From positions 73,004,027 through 73,068,026 of the forward strand of contig CM039463.1 in assembly GCA_022414725.1 (NCBI GenBank): a stretch of DNA of 64,000 nt, given 5' to 3'. The position numbers were made by a program, and so were the translations under genes. This document shows, piece by piece, positions 12,169 through 24,100 of the stretch. Within the stretch, counting starts at the first letter, position 1, and each line of letters begins with the position of its first letter. The notes below the pieces were generated by a model. That model had not been told where the DNA came from. It did not search any database and saw only the letters and a list, made by a program, of their open reading frames with translations. This stretch comes from Microglena sp. YARC. Lineage: Eukaryota; Chlorophyta; Chlorophyceae; Chlamydomonadales; Chlamydomonadaceae.

Positions 12169-15100
12169 ACACTCACACACACGCCACCACCACCACCACC
12201 ACCACACCCGTTACCACTGTGCAGGTACAGGTAGGCGCTGCATCGTATATCACTACACTGCCCGGACTCTGCAACCACCACCACCACCACCACCACCTAT
12301 ATAGGGGCCTATATCACATCACCCTCATCCTCCCCCCCCACACACACCCACACCCACAACCCACCCCACCACCCACCCACCCACCACTACACCACCACCA
12401 GCCTTACCCACCACCTCTCACCACTGTGCGGGTACAGGAAGGCGCTTCATTGTATCACACAACAACAGCCCGGACTCTACCACCACCTCTATATGGGCCT
12501 ATATTATATATTATCTACCCCCCCCCCCCCCCCCCCTCCACACCACACACCCACACCCACACTCCACCAGCACCCCTTCCCATGACCCTTGGCCCCTGTG
12601 CAGGTACAGGAAGGCGCTTCATCGCATCCCACCACACTGCCCAGACTCTGTCGCCACCACCACCACCTCTATATGGGCATATATCTTGCCACCCTCAACC
12701 TCACTGCCCCCTCCGCACCCACTCACCTACCCACCACCACCCCTTACCCTGCCCACCCACACATACACACCACTACACCACCACCCTTACCCTGCCCTGC
12801 CCCCCGTGCAGGTACAGGAAAGCACTTCCTTGTATCACACTACACAGCCCGGACTCTCCGCAACCACCACCACCTCTATAGGGGCCTAAATCCATCACCC
12901 CTCATCCTCCCTCCCCCCCACACACACACCACTACACCACTACACCACCCTTACCCCTGGCGCAGGTAGGCCTTCAGCCCCACCACCACACCACACACAC
13001 ACACACACACACACACGACACCACCACCCTTACCCACCACCTCTCACCACTGTGCAGGTACATGAAGGCGCTTCATTGTATCACACTACACAGCCCGGAC
13101 TCTGCCATCACCTCTATATGGGCCTATATCTTATCCACCCCTCCACACCACCCACACTCCACCAGCACCCCTTCCCCATGACCCTTGGCCCCTGTGCAGG
13201 TACGGGAAGGCGCTTCATCGTATCACACTACACAGCCCGGACTCTGCCCCCCCACTTGAAGGAGTGGACATTTGACCTGGTCAAGACTAACATGAGGCCC
13301 TTGTATGAGCAGGTGGGTGTGTAGTCAGTGTTAGTCAGCTGTGCGCAACAAGTAGGTAGTGGACTGCACAGACTCTGCCCCCACAATTGAAGGAGTGGAC
13401 CTTTGACCTGGTGAAGACCAGCATGAGGCCCTTGTATGAGCAGGTGTGTGTGTAGTCAGTGATTGGCAGCTGTGTGTTTGGAGTGTGTTTTACACTAGTC
13501 AAGACCAACATGGGGCCCTTGCACGGGAAGGAGGGTGTGTAGTCAGTGATTGGAAGCTGTGTGTTTGGAGTGGACACTTCACACTGGTGAAGACCAGCAT
13601 GAGGCCCTTGCACGGGCAGGTGGGTGTGTAGTCAGTGATTGGAAGCTGTGTGTTTGGAGCGGACACTTCACACTGGTGAAGACCAGCATGAGGCCCTTGC
13701 ACGGGCAGGTGGGTGTGTAGTCAGTGATTGGAAGCTGTGTGTTTGGAGCGGACACTTCACACTGGTGAAGACCAGCATGAGGCCCTTGCACGGGCAGGTG
13801 GGTGTGTAGTCAGTGATTGGAAGCTGTGTGTTTGGAGCGGACACTTCACACTGGTGAAGACCAGCATGAGGCCCTTGCACGGGCAGGTGGGTGTGTAGTC
13901 AGTGATTGGAAGCTGTGTGTTTGGAGCGGACACTTCACACTGGTGAAGACCAACATGAGGCCCTTGTGCGGGCAGGTGGGTGTGTAGTCAGTGATTGGAA
14001 GCTGTGTGTTTGGAGCGGACACTTCACACTGGTGAAGACCAGCATGAGGCCCTTGCACGGGCAGGTGGGTGTGTAGTCAGCTGTGTGCAACAAGTAGGTA
14101 GTGGATTGCACAGACTCTACCCTCCCACTTGACGGAGTGGACGTTTGACCTGGTGAAGACCAACATGAGGCCCTTGGATAGGCAGGTGGGTGGTTGATGA
14201 TAGTCAGCTGTGTGCAACAAGTAGGTAGTGGATTGCACAGACTCTACACCCACACTTGAAGGAGTGGACGTTTGACCTGGTGAAGACCAACACGAGGCCC
14301 TTGTATGAGCAGGTTGGTGCGTAGACAGTGATTGGCCGCTGTTTGGATTGTATTTTAACTGTTCAAGACCAACATGAGGCCCTTGTACGGGCAGGTGGGC
14401 GAGTAGTCAGTGATTGGAAGCTGTGTGTTTGGAGTGCGTTCTACACTGGTAAAACGGGCATGTGTACAGTGAGGCCTTGCACGGGCAGGTGTGTGTGTAG
14501 TCAGTGATTGGCTGTGTGTGTGTGGAGTGTGTTTTATACTGGTCAAGACAACATGAGGCCTTGTTTACGGGCAGGATTGGGCGAGTAGTCAGTGATTGGA
14601 AGCTGTGTGTTTGGAGTGCGTTCTACACTGGTCAAACCAACATGAGGCCTTGCACGGGCAGGTGTGTGTGTAGTCAGTGATTGGCTGCTGTGTGTTTGGA
14701 GTGTGTTTTTATACTGGTCAAGACAACATGAGGCCCTTGTACGGGCAGGTGGGCGAGTAGTCAGTGATTGGAGCTGTGTGTTTTGGAGTGCGTTCTTACA
14801 CTGGTCAAAACCAACATGAGGCCCTTGCACGGGCAGGTGTGTGTGTAGTCAGTGATTGGCTGCTGTGTGTTTGGAGTGTGTTTTATACTGGTCAAACCAA
14901 CAAGACCAACATGAGGCCCTTGTACGGGCAGGTGGGCGAGTTAGTCAGTGATTGGAAGCTGTGTGTTTGGAGTGCGTTCTACACTGGTCAAAACCAACAT
15001 ACGAGGCCCTTGCACGGGCAGGTGTGTGTGTAGTCAGTGATTGGCTGCTGTGTGGTTTGGAGTGTGTTTTATACTGGTCAAGACCAACATGAGGCCCTTG

Positions 15101-18100
15101 TACGGGCAGGTGGGCGAGTAGTCAGTGGATTGGAAGCTGTGTGTTTGGAGTGCGTTCTACACTGGTCAAAACCAACATGAGGCCCTTGCACGGGCAGGTG
15201 TGTGTGTAGTCAGTGATTGGCTGCTGTGTGTTTGGAGTGTGTTTTATACTGGTCAAGACCAACATGAGGCCCTTGTACGGGCAGGTGGGCGAGTAGTCAG
15301 TGATTGGAAGCTGTGTGTTTTGGAGTGCGTTCTACACTGGTCAAAACCAACATGAGGCCCTTGCACGGGCAGGTGTGTGTGTAGTCAGTGATTGGCTGCT
15401 GTGTGTTTGGAGTGTGTTTTATACTGGTCAAGACCAACATGAGGCCCTTGTACGGGCAGGTGGGCGAGTAGTCAGTGATTGGAAGCTGTGTGTTTGGAGT
15501 GCGTTCTACACTGGTCAAAACCAACATGAGGCCCTTGCACGGGCAGGTGTGTGTGTGTAGTCAGTGATTGGCTGCTGTGTGTTTGGAGTGTGTTTTATAC
15601 TGGTCAAGACCAACATGAGGCCCTTGTACGGGCAGGTGGGCGAGTAGTCAGTGATTGGAAGCTGTGGTGTTTTGGAGTGCGTTCTACACTGGTCAAAACC
15701 AACATGAGGCCCTTGCACGGGCAGGTGTGTGTGTAGTCAGTGATTGGCTGCTGTGTGTTTGGAGTGTGTTTTATACTGGTCAAGACCAACATGAGGCCCT
15801 TGTACGGGCAGTGGGCGAGTAGTCAGTGATTGGAAGCTGTGTGTGTTTGGAGTGTGTTTCTACACTGGTCAAAACCAACATGAGGCCCTTGCACGGGCAG
15901 GTGTGTGTGTAGTCAGTGATTGGCTGCTGTGTGTTTGGAGTGTGTTTTATACTGGTCAAGACCAACATGAAGGCCCTTGTACGGGCAGGTGGGCGAGTAG
16001 TCAGTGATTGGAAGCTGTGTGTTTGGAGTGCGTTCTACACTGGTCAAAACCAACATGAGGCCCTTGCACGGGCAGGTGTGTGTGTAGTCAGTGATTGGCT
16101 GCTGTGTGTTTGGAGTGTGTTTTATACTGGTCAAGACCAACATGAGGCCCTTGTACGGGCAGGTGGGCGAGTAGTCAGTGATTGGAAGCTGTGTGTTTGG
16201 AGTGTGTTCTACACTGGTCAAAACCAACATGAGGCCCTTGCACGGGCAGGTGTGTGTGTAGTCAGTGATTGGCTGCTGTGTGTTTGGAGTGTGTTTTATA
16301 CTGGTCAAGACCAACATGAGGCCCTTGTACGGGCAGGTGGGCGAGTAGTCAGTGATTGGAAGCTGTGTGTTTGGAGTGCGTTCTACACTGGTCAAAACCA
16401 ATCATGAGGCCCTTGCACGGGCAGGTGTGTGTGTAGTCAGTGATTGGCTGCTGTGTGTTTGGAGTGTGTTTTATACTGGTCAAGACCAACATGAGGGCCC
16501 TTGTCGGGCAGGTGGGCGAGTAGTCAGTGATTGGAAGCTGTGTGTTTGGAGTGGCGTTCTACACTGGTCAAAACCAACATGAGGCCCTTGCACGGGCAGG
16601 TGTGTGTGTAGTCAGTGATTGGCTGCTGTGTGTTTGGAGTGTGTTTTATACTGGTCAAGACCAACATGAGGCCCTTGTACGGGCAGGTGGGCGAGTAGTC
16701 AGTGATTGGAAGCTGTGTGTTTGGAGTGCGTTCTACACTGGTCAAAACCAACATGAGGCCCTTGCACGGGCAGGTGTGTGTGTAGTCAGTGATTGGCTGC
16801 TGTGTGTTTGGAGTGTGTTTTATACTGGTCAAGACCAACATGAGGCCCTTGTACGGGCAGGTGGGCGAGTAGTCAGTGATTGGAAGCTGTGTGTTTGGAG
16901 TGCGTTCTACACTGGTCAAAACCAACATGAGGCCCTTGCACGGGCAGGTGTGTGTGTAGTCAGTGATTGGCTGCTGTGTGTTTGGAGTGTGTTTTATACT
17001 GGTCAAGACCAACATGAGGCCCTTGTACGGGCAGGTGGGCGAGTAGTCAGTGATTGGAAGCTGTGTGTTTGGAGTGCGTTCTACACTGGTCAAAACCAAC
17101 ATGAGGCCTTTGCACGGGCAGGTGTGTGTGTAGTCAGTGATTGGCTGCTGTGTGTTTGGAGTGTGTTTTATACTGGTCAAGACCAACATGAGGCCCTTGT
17201 ACGGGCAGGTGGGCGAGTAGTCAGTGATTGGCAGCTGTGTGTTTGGAGTGCGTTCTACACTGGTCAAAACCAACATGAGGCCCTTGCACGGGCAGGTGTG
17301 TGTGTAGTCAGTGATTGGCTGCTGTGTGTTTGGAGTGTGTTTTATACTGGTCAAGACCAACATGAGGCCCTTGTACGGGCAGGTGGGCGAGTAGTCAGTG
17401 ATTGGCAGCTGTGTGTTTGGAGTGTGTTCTACACTGGTCAAGACAAACACGAGGCCCTTGGATAGGCAGGTGGGTGGTTGATGATTTTCAGCTGTTTGCA
17501 ACACATAGGTAGTGGATTGCACAGACTCTACCCCCACAATTGAAGGAGTGGACATTTGACCTGGTCAAGGCCAACATGAGGCCCTTGGATAGGCAGGTGG
17601 GTGTGTAGATAGTGACTGGCAGCTGTGTGTTTGGAGTGTGTTCCACACTGGTCAAGACCAACATGAGGCCCTTGTGCGGGCAGGTGGGTGTGTAGATAGT
17701 GACTGGCAGCTGTGTGTTTGGAGTGCGTTCTACACTGGTCAAGACCAACATGAGGCCCTTGTGCGGGCAGGTGGGTGTGTAGATAGTGACTGGCAGCTGT
17801 GTGTTTGTAGTGCGTTCTACACTGGTCAAGACCAACATGAGGCCCTTGTGCGGGCAGGTGGGTGTGTAGATAATGACTGGCAGCTGTGTGTTTGGAGTGC
17901 GTTCTACACTGGTCAAGGCCAATATGAGACCCTTGGATAGGCAGGTGGGTGGTGGATGATTTTCAGCTGTGTGCAACAGGTAGGTAGTGGATTGCACAGA
18001 CTCTACCCCCACAATTGAAGGAGTGGACATTTGACCTGGTCAAGACTAACACGAGGCCCTAAAATGGGCAGGTGGGTGTGTAGTCAGTGATTGGCAGCTG

Positions 18101-21100
18101 TGTGTTTGGAGTGTATTTTACACTGGTCAAGGCCAACATGAGGCCCTAAAATGGGCAGGTGGGTGATTGAAGATCGTCAGCTACGAGCAGCAGCTTGTAG
18201 GCAGCTCCCTGATCCCAGCACTGGGCTAAGGTCCTAGATTTCAACATTACTGGAAATATGTGTCTACCACATTCAATATGCCCTACGTTGCTAAAGGTTT
18301 GGCTGGGTAGGCTGCCAAGGGAGCTGCCTAGAAGCTGCTGCTGGAAGCTGAAAGCTATTGTTCATTTTAATTTTTCCCTGTAGCACGAACTCAGGGCCCC
18401 TGTCGGTAAAACGATTGTTTGGGGGTTCATTTTATCAGGGATTTGTAGTTTTAAGCCCCTCCTGTCAGGGTTGGGCAAGTCTCGTTAGCCTAATTGGCCT
18501 ACCCCCAGACTGTAACAACGTACATACATACATACATACATACATACATACATACATACATACATACATACATACATACATACATACATACATACATACA
18601 TTCATACATGCAAACATACATGCATACATACATAAACCACACTCCTACCCCTGCTTACTCCGCCCGCAGACGGTGAGCAGCCTGGACTCTGATACACTGT
18701 GTAATCAAACCAAACCAAACTCCAACCCCATATCACTTAATCCACTCTTGCGTACTGCCTTGTACAGCCCCTCACAGGTTTGCAAGAAGCAGTACAGATC
18801 CTCCCAAACATGCATACATACCCGTCCGTCTGTTTGTCGCGTTCCAACCCTGGGCCTCGTAAACCCACTTTCCATCCTTCCAAACCTCGAACAGCTCGAA
18901 CCTCGCCAAGAATTTCGAACCCATTGTCCGCCAATTTTATGTGCGGGGGAAGCAAGGCAAATTGAAATTGAACTTGTTACATCCGTGTAATGCAGTCACT
19001 CACAGGACGTGAAATTAAGGACACCACTGCGTAAGCCAAAGCAAGCAGTAGTCACCGTGAAGCAAGGCAAACATACCTGCATACCTACATACCTACATAC
19101 CTGCATACCTGCATACCTACATACCTACATACCTGCATACCTACATACCTACATACCTACATACCTGCATACCTACCTACATACATACCTGCATACCTAC
19201 CTACATACATACATACCTGCATACCTACATACATACATACCTGCATACCTACCTACATACATACCTGCATACCTGAATACATGCATACATGCATACCTGC
19301 ATACCTACCTACAAACCTACATACCTGCATACCTACCTACATACATACATACATACCTGCATACCTACATTCATACATACATACATACCTGCATACCTAC
19401 CTACACACATACATACCTGCATACCTACATACATACATACCTGCCTACCTACATACATACATACTTGCATACCTACCTACCTACCTACCTACATACCTAC
19501 ATACATGCATACCTGCATACCTACATGCATACATACCTGCATACCTACATACCTACATACCTGCATACCTGCATACCTACATACCTGCATACCTACACAC
19601 ATACATACCTGCATACCTGCATACCTACACACATACATACCTGCATACACCCATACATACATACCTGCATACATACATACCTGCATACCTGCATACCTAC
19701 ATACCTACATACCTGCATACCTGCATACATACATACCTGCATACCTACACACATACATACCTACACATATACATACCTGCATACCTACATACCTACATAC
19801 CTACACACCTGCATACCTGCATACATACAAACATCATTTGCTTCGCTCAGCATTCTGATCACCTCTCCCCATGTTCTGCTTTGCTGTAGGTTTGGGGCTG
19901 GTCGGACTCCAAGAAAAAGGTCCAACTGGAAGCTGTAAGTCGATTACTTAGTGATAATGGCTGGATGATGGGCTTAATTATACGTGGTATTTAATTATAA
20001 CACCTGGTAGGGCGTGGTATTGAGGGAGCCCCGTCTCACGGCGGTAGGGAACGGGCTGCTATTTTTCCTGGACAAAGCTACCTTGACACGCGTTATCTAA
20101 AGTGGAGAGACAGTGTCTGTGTATGAAGATCTTGTGTTTGAGGATTTTAGGGTTTGAGGATGTGTTTGCGCTTGAGGATCTTTGCATCTTTGTGTAGGTA
20201 GGTAGGTAGGTAGGTAGGTAGGTAGTCTTGGGGCTGGTTGGACTCCAAGAAAAGGTTCAATTGGTAGCTGTAAGTCTATACACGTTACCTATAGTGGAGA
20301 GACAGTGTCTGTGTTTGAGGATCTTGTGTTCGAGGGTTTGAGGATGTATTTGTGATAAAGGATCTTTGCATAGGTAGGTACATTGCATAGGTAGGTAGGT
20401 AGGTAGTTTTGAGCTGGTCAGGCTCACATAAAAAGTTCAGCTGGGAGCCTTAAGTCGATACGCGTTATTTAAAGTGGAGAGACAGTGTCTGTGTTTGAGG
20501 ATTTGAGTTTTTGAGAATGTTTTTGTGATTGAGAATCTTTGCATCTTTGTGTATGCATGTAGGTAGGTAGGTAGATAGTTTTGGGGCTGGTCGAACTTAA
20601 AGAAAAGGGTGAACTGGCAGCGGTAAGTTGATACGTTACCATTGAGCCCTCCCCCTTCGGTCGCTCTTGGCGTTGCAGGTCGTCGTCAACCGCGATGGTA
20701 GCTTGTCCAGTTGAGGTAGGAGGCCGCTCCCCACCCGCGTATGACGGGCTCCCTTAACACCACGCCCCACCAGGCGTTATCATTACCATTGAGCCAATCG
20801 TCGAAACGGGATCTCCGGGAAAACATCATCGGGGGGGATTCAGAGTGTAGGACAGGGATTGTTTTTTTCGAATCTGAAATTCAGAACGGGATGATACACA
20901 TGACCTTAAGTGGAGAGACAGTGTCTGTGCTTGAGGACCTTGTGTTTGAGGATTTTAGGGTTTGAGGTTTTATGGATGTGTTTGTGCTTGAGGATCTTTG
21001 CAACTTTGTGCAGGTAGGTAGGTTTGGGGCTGGTCGAACTCCAAGTATTTAAGGAACAGGTTCAGCTGGAAGCCGTTAGTCGTTACGCGTTACTTCATGA

Positions 21101-24100
21101 TAACGCCGGGTAGGGCGTGGGTAGGTAGGTAGGTAGTTTTGGGGCTGATTGGACTCGGTAGGTAGGTAGGTAGGTAGGTAGGTAGTGGGTTGGACTCGGT
21201 AGGTAGGTAGGTCGGTAGGTAGTGGGTTGGACTCGGTAGGTAGGTAGGTAGGTAGGTAGTTAGTGGGTTGGACTGGGTAGGTAGGTAGGTAGGTAGGTAG
21301 GTAGTTAGTGGGTTGGACTGGGTAGGTAGGTAGGTAGTTAGTGGGTTGGACTCGGTAGGTAGGTAGGTAGGTAGTTAGTGGGTTGGACTCGGTAGGTAGT
21401 GCGTGTGTAGGTAGGTAGGTAGTTTTGGGGCTTATTGGACTCAAAGTATTTATGGAACAGGTTCAACTTGGAGCAGTCAGTGAATACGCGTTACTTCATG
21501 ATAATGCCGGGTAGGGCGTGGGTGTGTAGGTAGGTAGGTAGGTTTGGGGCTGGTTGGACACCAAGAAAAAAGTTCAACTTGGAGCAGTCAGTTGATGGTA
21601 ACAAAATTATATAGTATAACATTTTTAATATATCAATATGATGCAATTATTTAATATATCTATATTATACATTATTGATGTATCAATATTAACAATATTT
21701 ATATATATTATATCAATATTATACATTATTTGTTGGATGTCACAAATAATTAAATTGAATTGATTACATGGCCTATCAGCCATCACGTTGCTCACCGACT
21801 GCGGGTGGAGTCAACATGGGTACTAAACCCCCACAGCACCACACTCTTGGGTACAGAATGCAATCAGATGGATTAATGCATATATAAAATATGGCCTATC
21901 AGCCTGAAGGCTGCTCACTGACTGCGGGTGGAGTCAACATGGGTAGTTTAACCACTACTGCACCATCCTTGCCGGTGGAGTCAAAATAAGTAGTATAACA
22001 CCATGGGTGGTATAGCGCTACTGCACCACACTCCTGAGTATAGAATGTTATCATGTGAGATCAGACAGTGTGTTGACTAGGTTAGGCTTGACCACATGGT
22101 ATATCAGCCATCACACTGCTCACTGACTGCGGGTGGAGTTAACCAGGCTAGTGTATGACAATATGACACCATCACAAGTAGTATTAAACCGTGGGTAGTA
22201 TAGCGCTACTACACCGCACTCCTGAGTACAGAATGTTATCTTGTGAGATCAGACAGTGTGTTGACTAGGTTAGGCTTGACCACATGGTATATCAACCAAC
22301 ACGCTGCTCAACGACTGCGGATGGAGTTAACCAGGGTACTGCATTCCAGGACTTTTTTATCGCTATATATAGGGATCGCTAGTAATGACCCCGTTGTGGC
22401 GAAAATGTAACTATACAAAAGTTTTAAAAACATGTTTGCCCTAAAAGCTATGAGTGGCTATTAAAGCTTTTTAAAGCTATACAATGAAAGTAGTACAATC
22501 CGTCATTTTGGGTTGCTTCAAAAGCACAACTGCCTCCTTTTGGGTTGCGCTTTTGACACAACTGAAAACGAAAATGTGCGCGCTGCCCCAGAGGGGGTTA
22601 CAAATTGCTTCAATCGCGCAGTCGGGCTCCAAAGCCACCCATCCACCCCCATTCTTCACCCCGCACCACCATCCACCCACCACCCACCACTCACTACCCT
22701 CCACCACCCACCACTCATTACCCTCCACCACCACTCACTACCCACCACCACCCACCCACTGCCCATTCCTCACCCCTCACCCCGCACACCATCCAGGTCG
22801 CTTCCCGGTTCATTTTGGCATCAGAAGTATGTGAGGAGTCAGGTGGCAATGAGACTGAAGAAGGAAAGGAGGCCTCAGCACCGCCACAACCCAAACCTGT
22901 CGCGTACATCAACTACAGGTGGGGCTGAATACGATGATCATTATGGTGATTATCATGGTGGTTGGTAGTGATGGTGACGATGGTGGTGTCAGGTGGCAAT
23001 GAGACTGAAGAAGGAAAGGAGGCCTCAGCACCGCCACAACCCAAACCTGTCGCGTACATTAACTACAGGTGGGGCTGAATACGATAATCATTATGGTGAT
23101 TATCATGGTGGTTGGTAGTGATGGTGGTGTCAGGCGTCAAGGAGACTGAAGAGGGAAATGAGACCTCAGCATCGTCAACCCAAAACTGTCGCGTACATAA
23201 ACTACAGGTGGGGCTGAATGTGATGGTGATGGTGTTGATGATAGTGCTGTTGGTGGTGCTGGTGATGATGGAGGTGTGGCCTCAGCATCGCCACATACCA
23301 CACCAGTCTCGTACATCAACTACAGGTGGGGCTGAATGTTATGGTGTTGGTGGTGCTGATGATGGTGGTGATGCCGATGTTGGTGTTGATGATAGTGCTG
23401 TTGGTGGTGCTGATGATAGTGCTGATGACGGGATAGAGGCTTCAGCATCGCCACAACCCAAACTTGTTGTGTACATCAACTACAGGTGGGGCTGAATGTG
23501 ATGGTGTTGGTGATGGTGTTGATGATAATGCTGGTGATGATGGAGGTGTGGCCACAGCATCGCCACATACCACACCAGTCTCGTACATCAACTACAGGTG
23601 GGGCTGGATGTTATGGGGTTGGTGGTGCTGATGATGGTGTTGTTGATGCTGTTGGTGTTGATGATAGTGCTGTTGGTGGTGCTGATGATGTCTGTCCTGA
23701 TGATGGTGGTGCTGATGATAGTGCTGTTGATGATGGTGATGTTAATGAAAGTGCTGTTGGTGGTGCTGATGATGGTGGTGCTGATGATAGTGCTGTTGAT
23801 GATGGTGATGGTGATGAAAGTGCTGTTGGTGGTGCTGATGATGGTGGTGCTGATGAGAGTGCTGCTGCTGATGGTGGTGTTGAGGATAGTGCTGTTGGTG
23901 GTGCTGATGATAGTGCTGATGACGGGATAGAGGCTTCAGCATCCCCACAACCCAAACTTGTTGTGTACATCAACTACAGGTGGGGCTGAATGTGATGGTG
24001 TTGATGATGATAATGCTGATGTTTGTGGCAATAATGGTGTTGATGGTGATGATGATGGAGGTGAGGCCTCAGCATCGTCACAGACCACAGCAGTTGATAC

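Larger units (their letters stand above)
19890..21560 (+). repeat. Exon 5 array with (GGTA)n
   Basis: Exon 5 (19890-19934) has decayed copies near 20226, 20407, 20581, 21022, 21137, 21428 and 21541, each like TTGGGGCTGGTYGGACTCCA with a GTAAGT-like or lost donor. GTAG tetramers separate them. At 21120-21410 a short unit of GTAG repeats plus GTGGGTTGGACTCG dominates. Copies further from the exon are more diverged. Confidence 0.8.

Noticed and set aside
11564..12881. Proline/histidine/threonine-rich frames
   Set aside because: Products of GGT/ACC triplet and CA repeats; no codon structure beyond the repeat.
16524..17555. Long open frames on both strands across the exon 4 satellite
   Set aside because: The unit is 87 bp, a multiple of three, so any frame without a stop in one unit stays open through the array; the peptide is a 29-residue repeat with no independent support.
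13255..18170. CRISPR array
   Set aside because: Units are contiguous tandem repeats without unique spacers, in a eukaryotic intron.
19009..19938. Three overlapping HTYIPAYLHT-type frames
   Set aside because: Translation of a CATA/CCTA/CCTG microsatellite that lacks stop codons in all frames.
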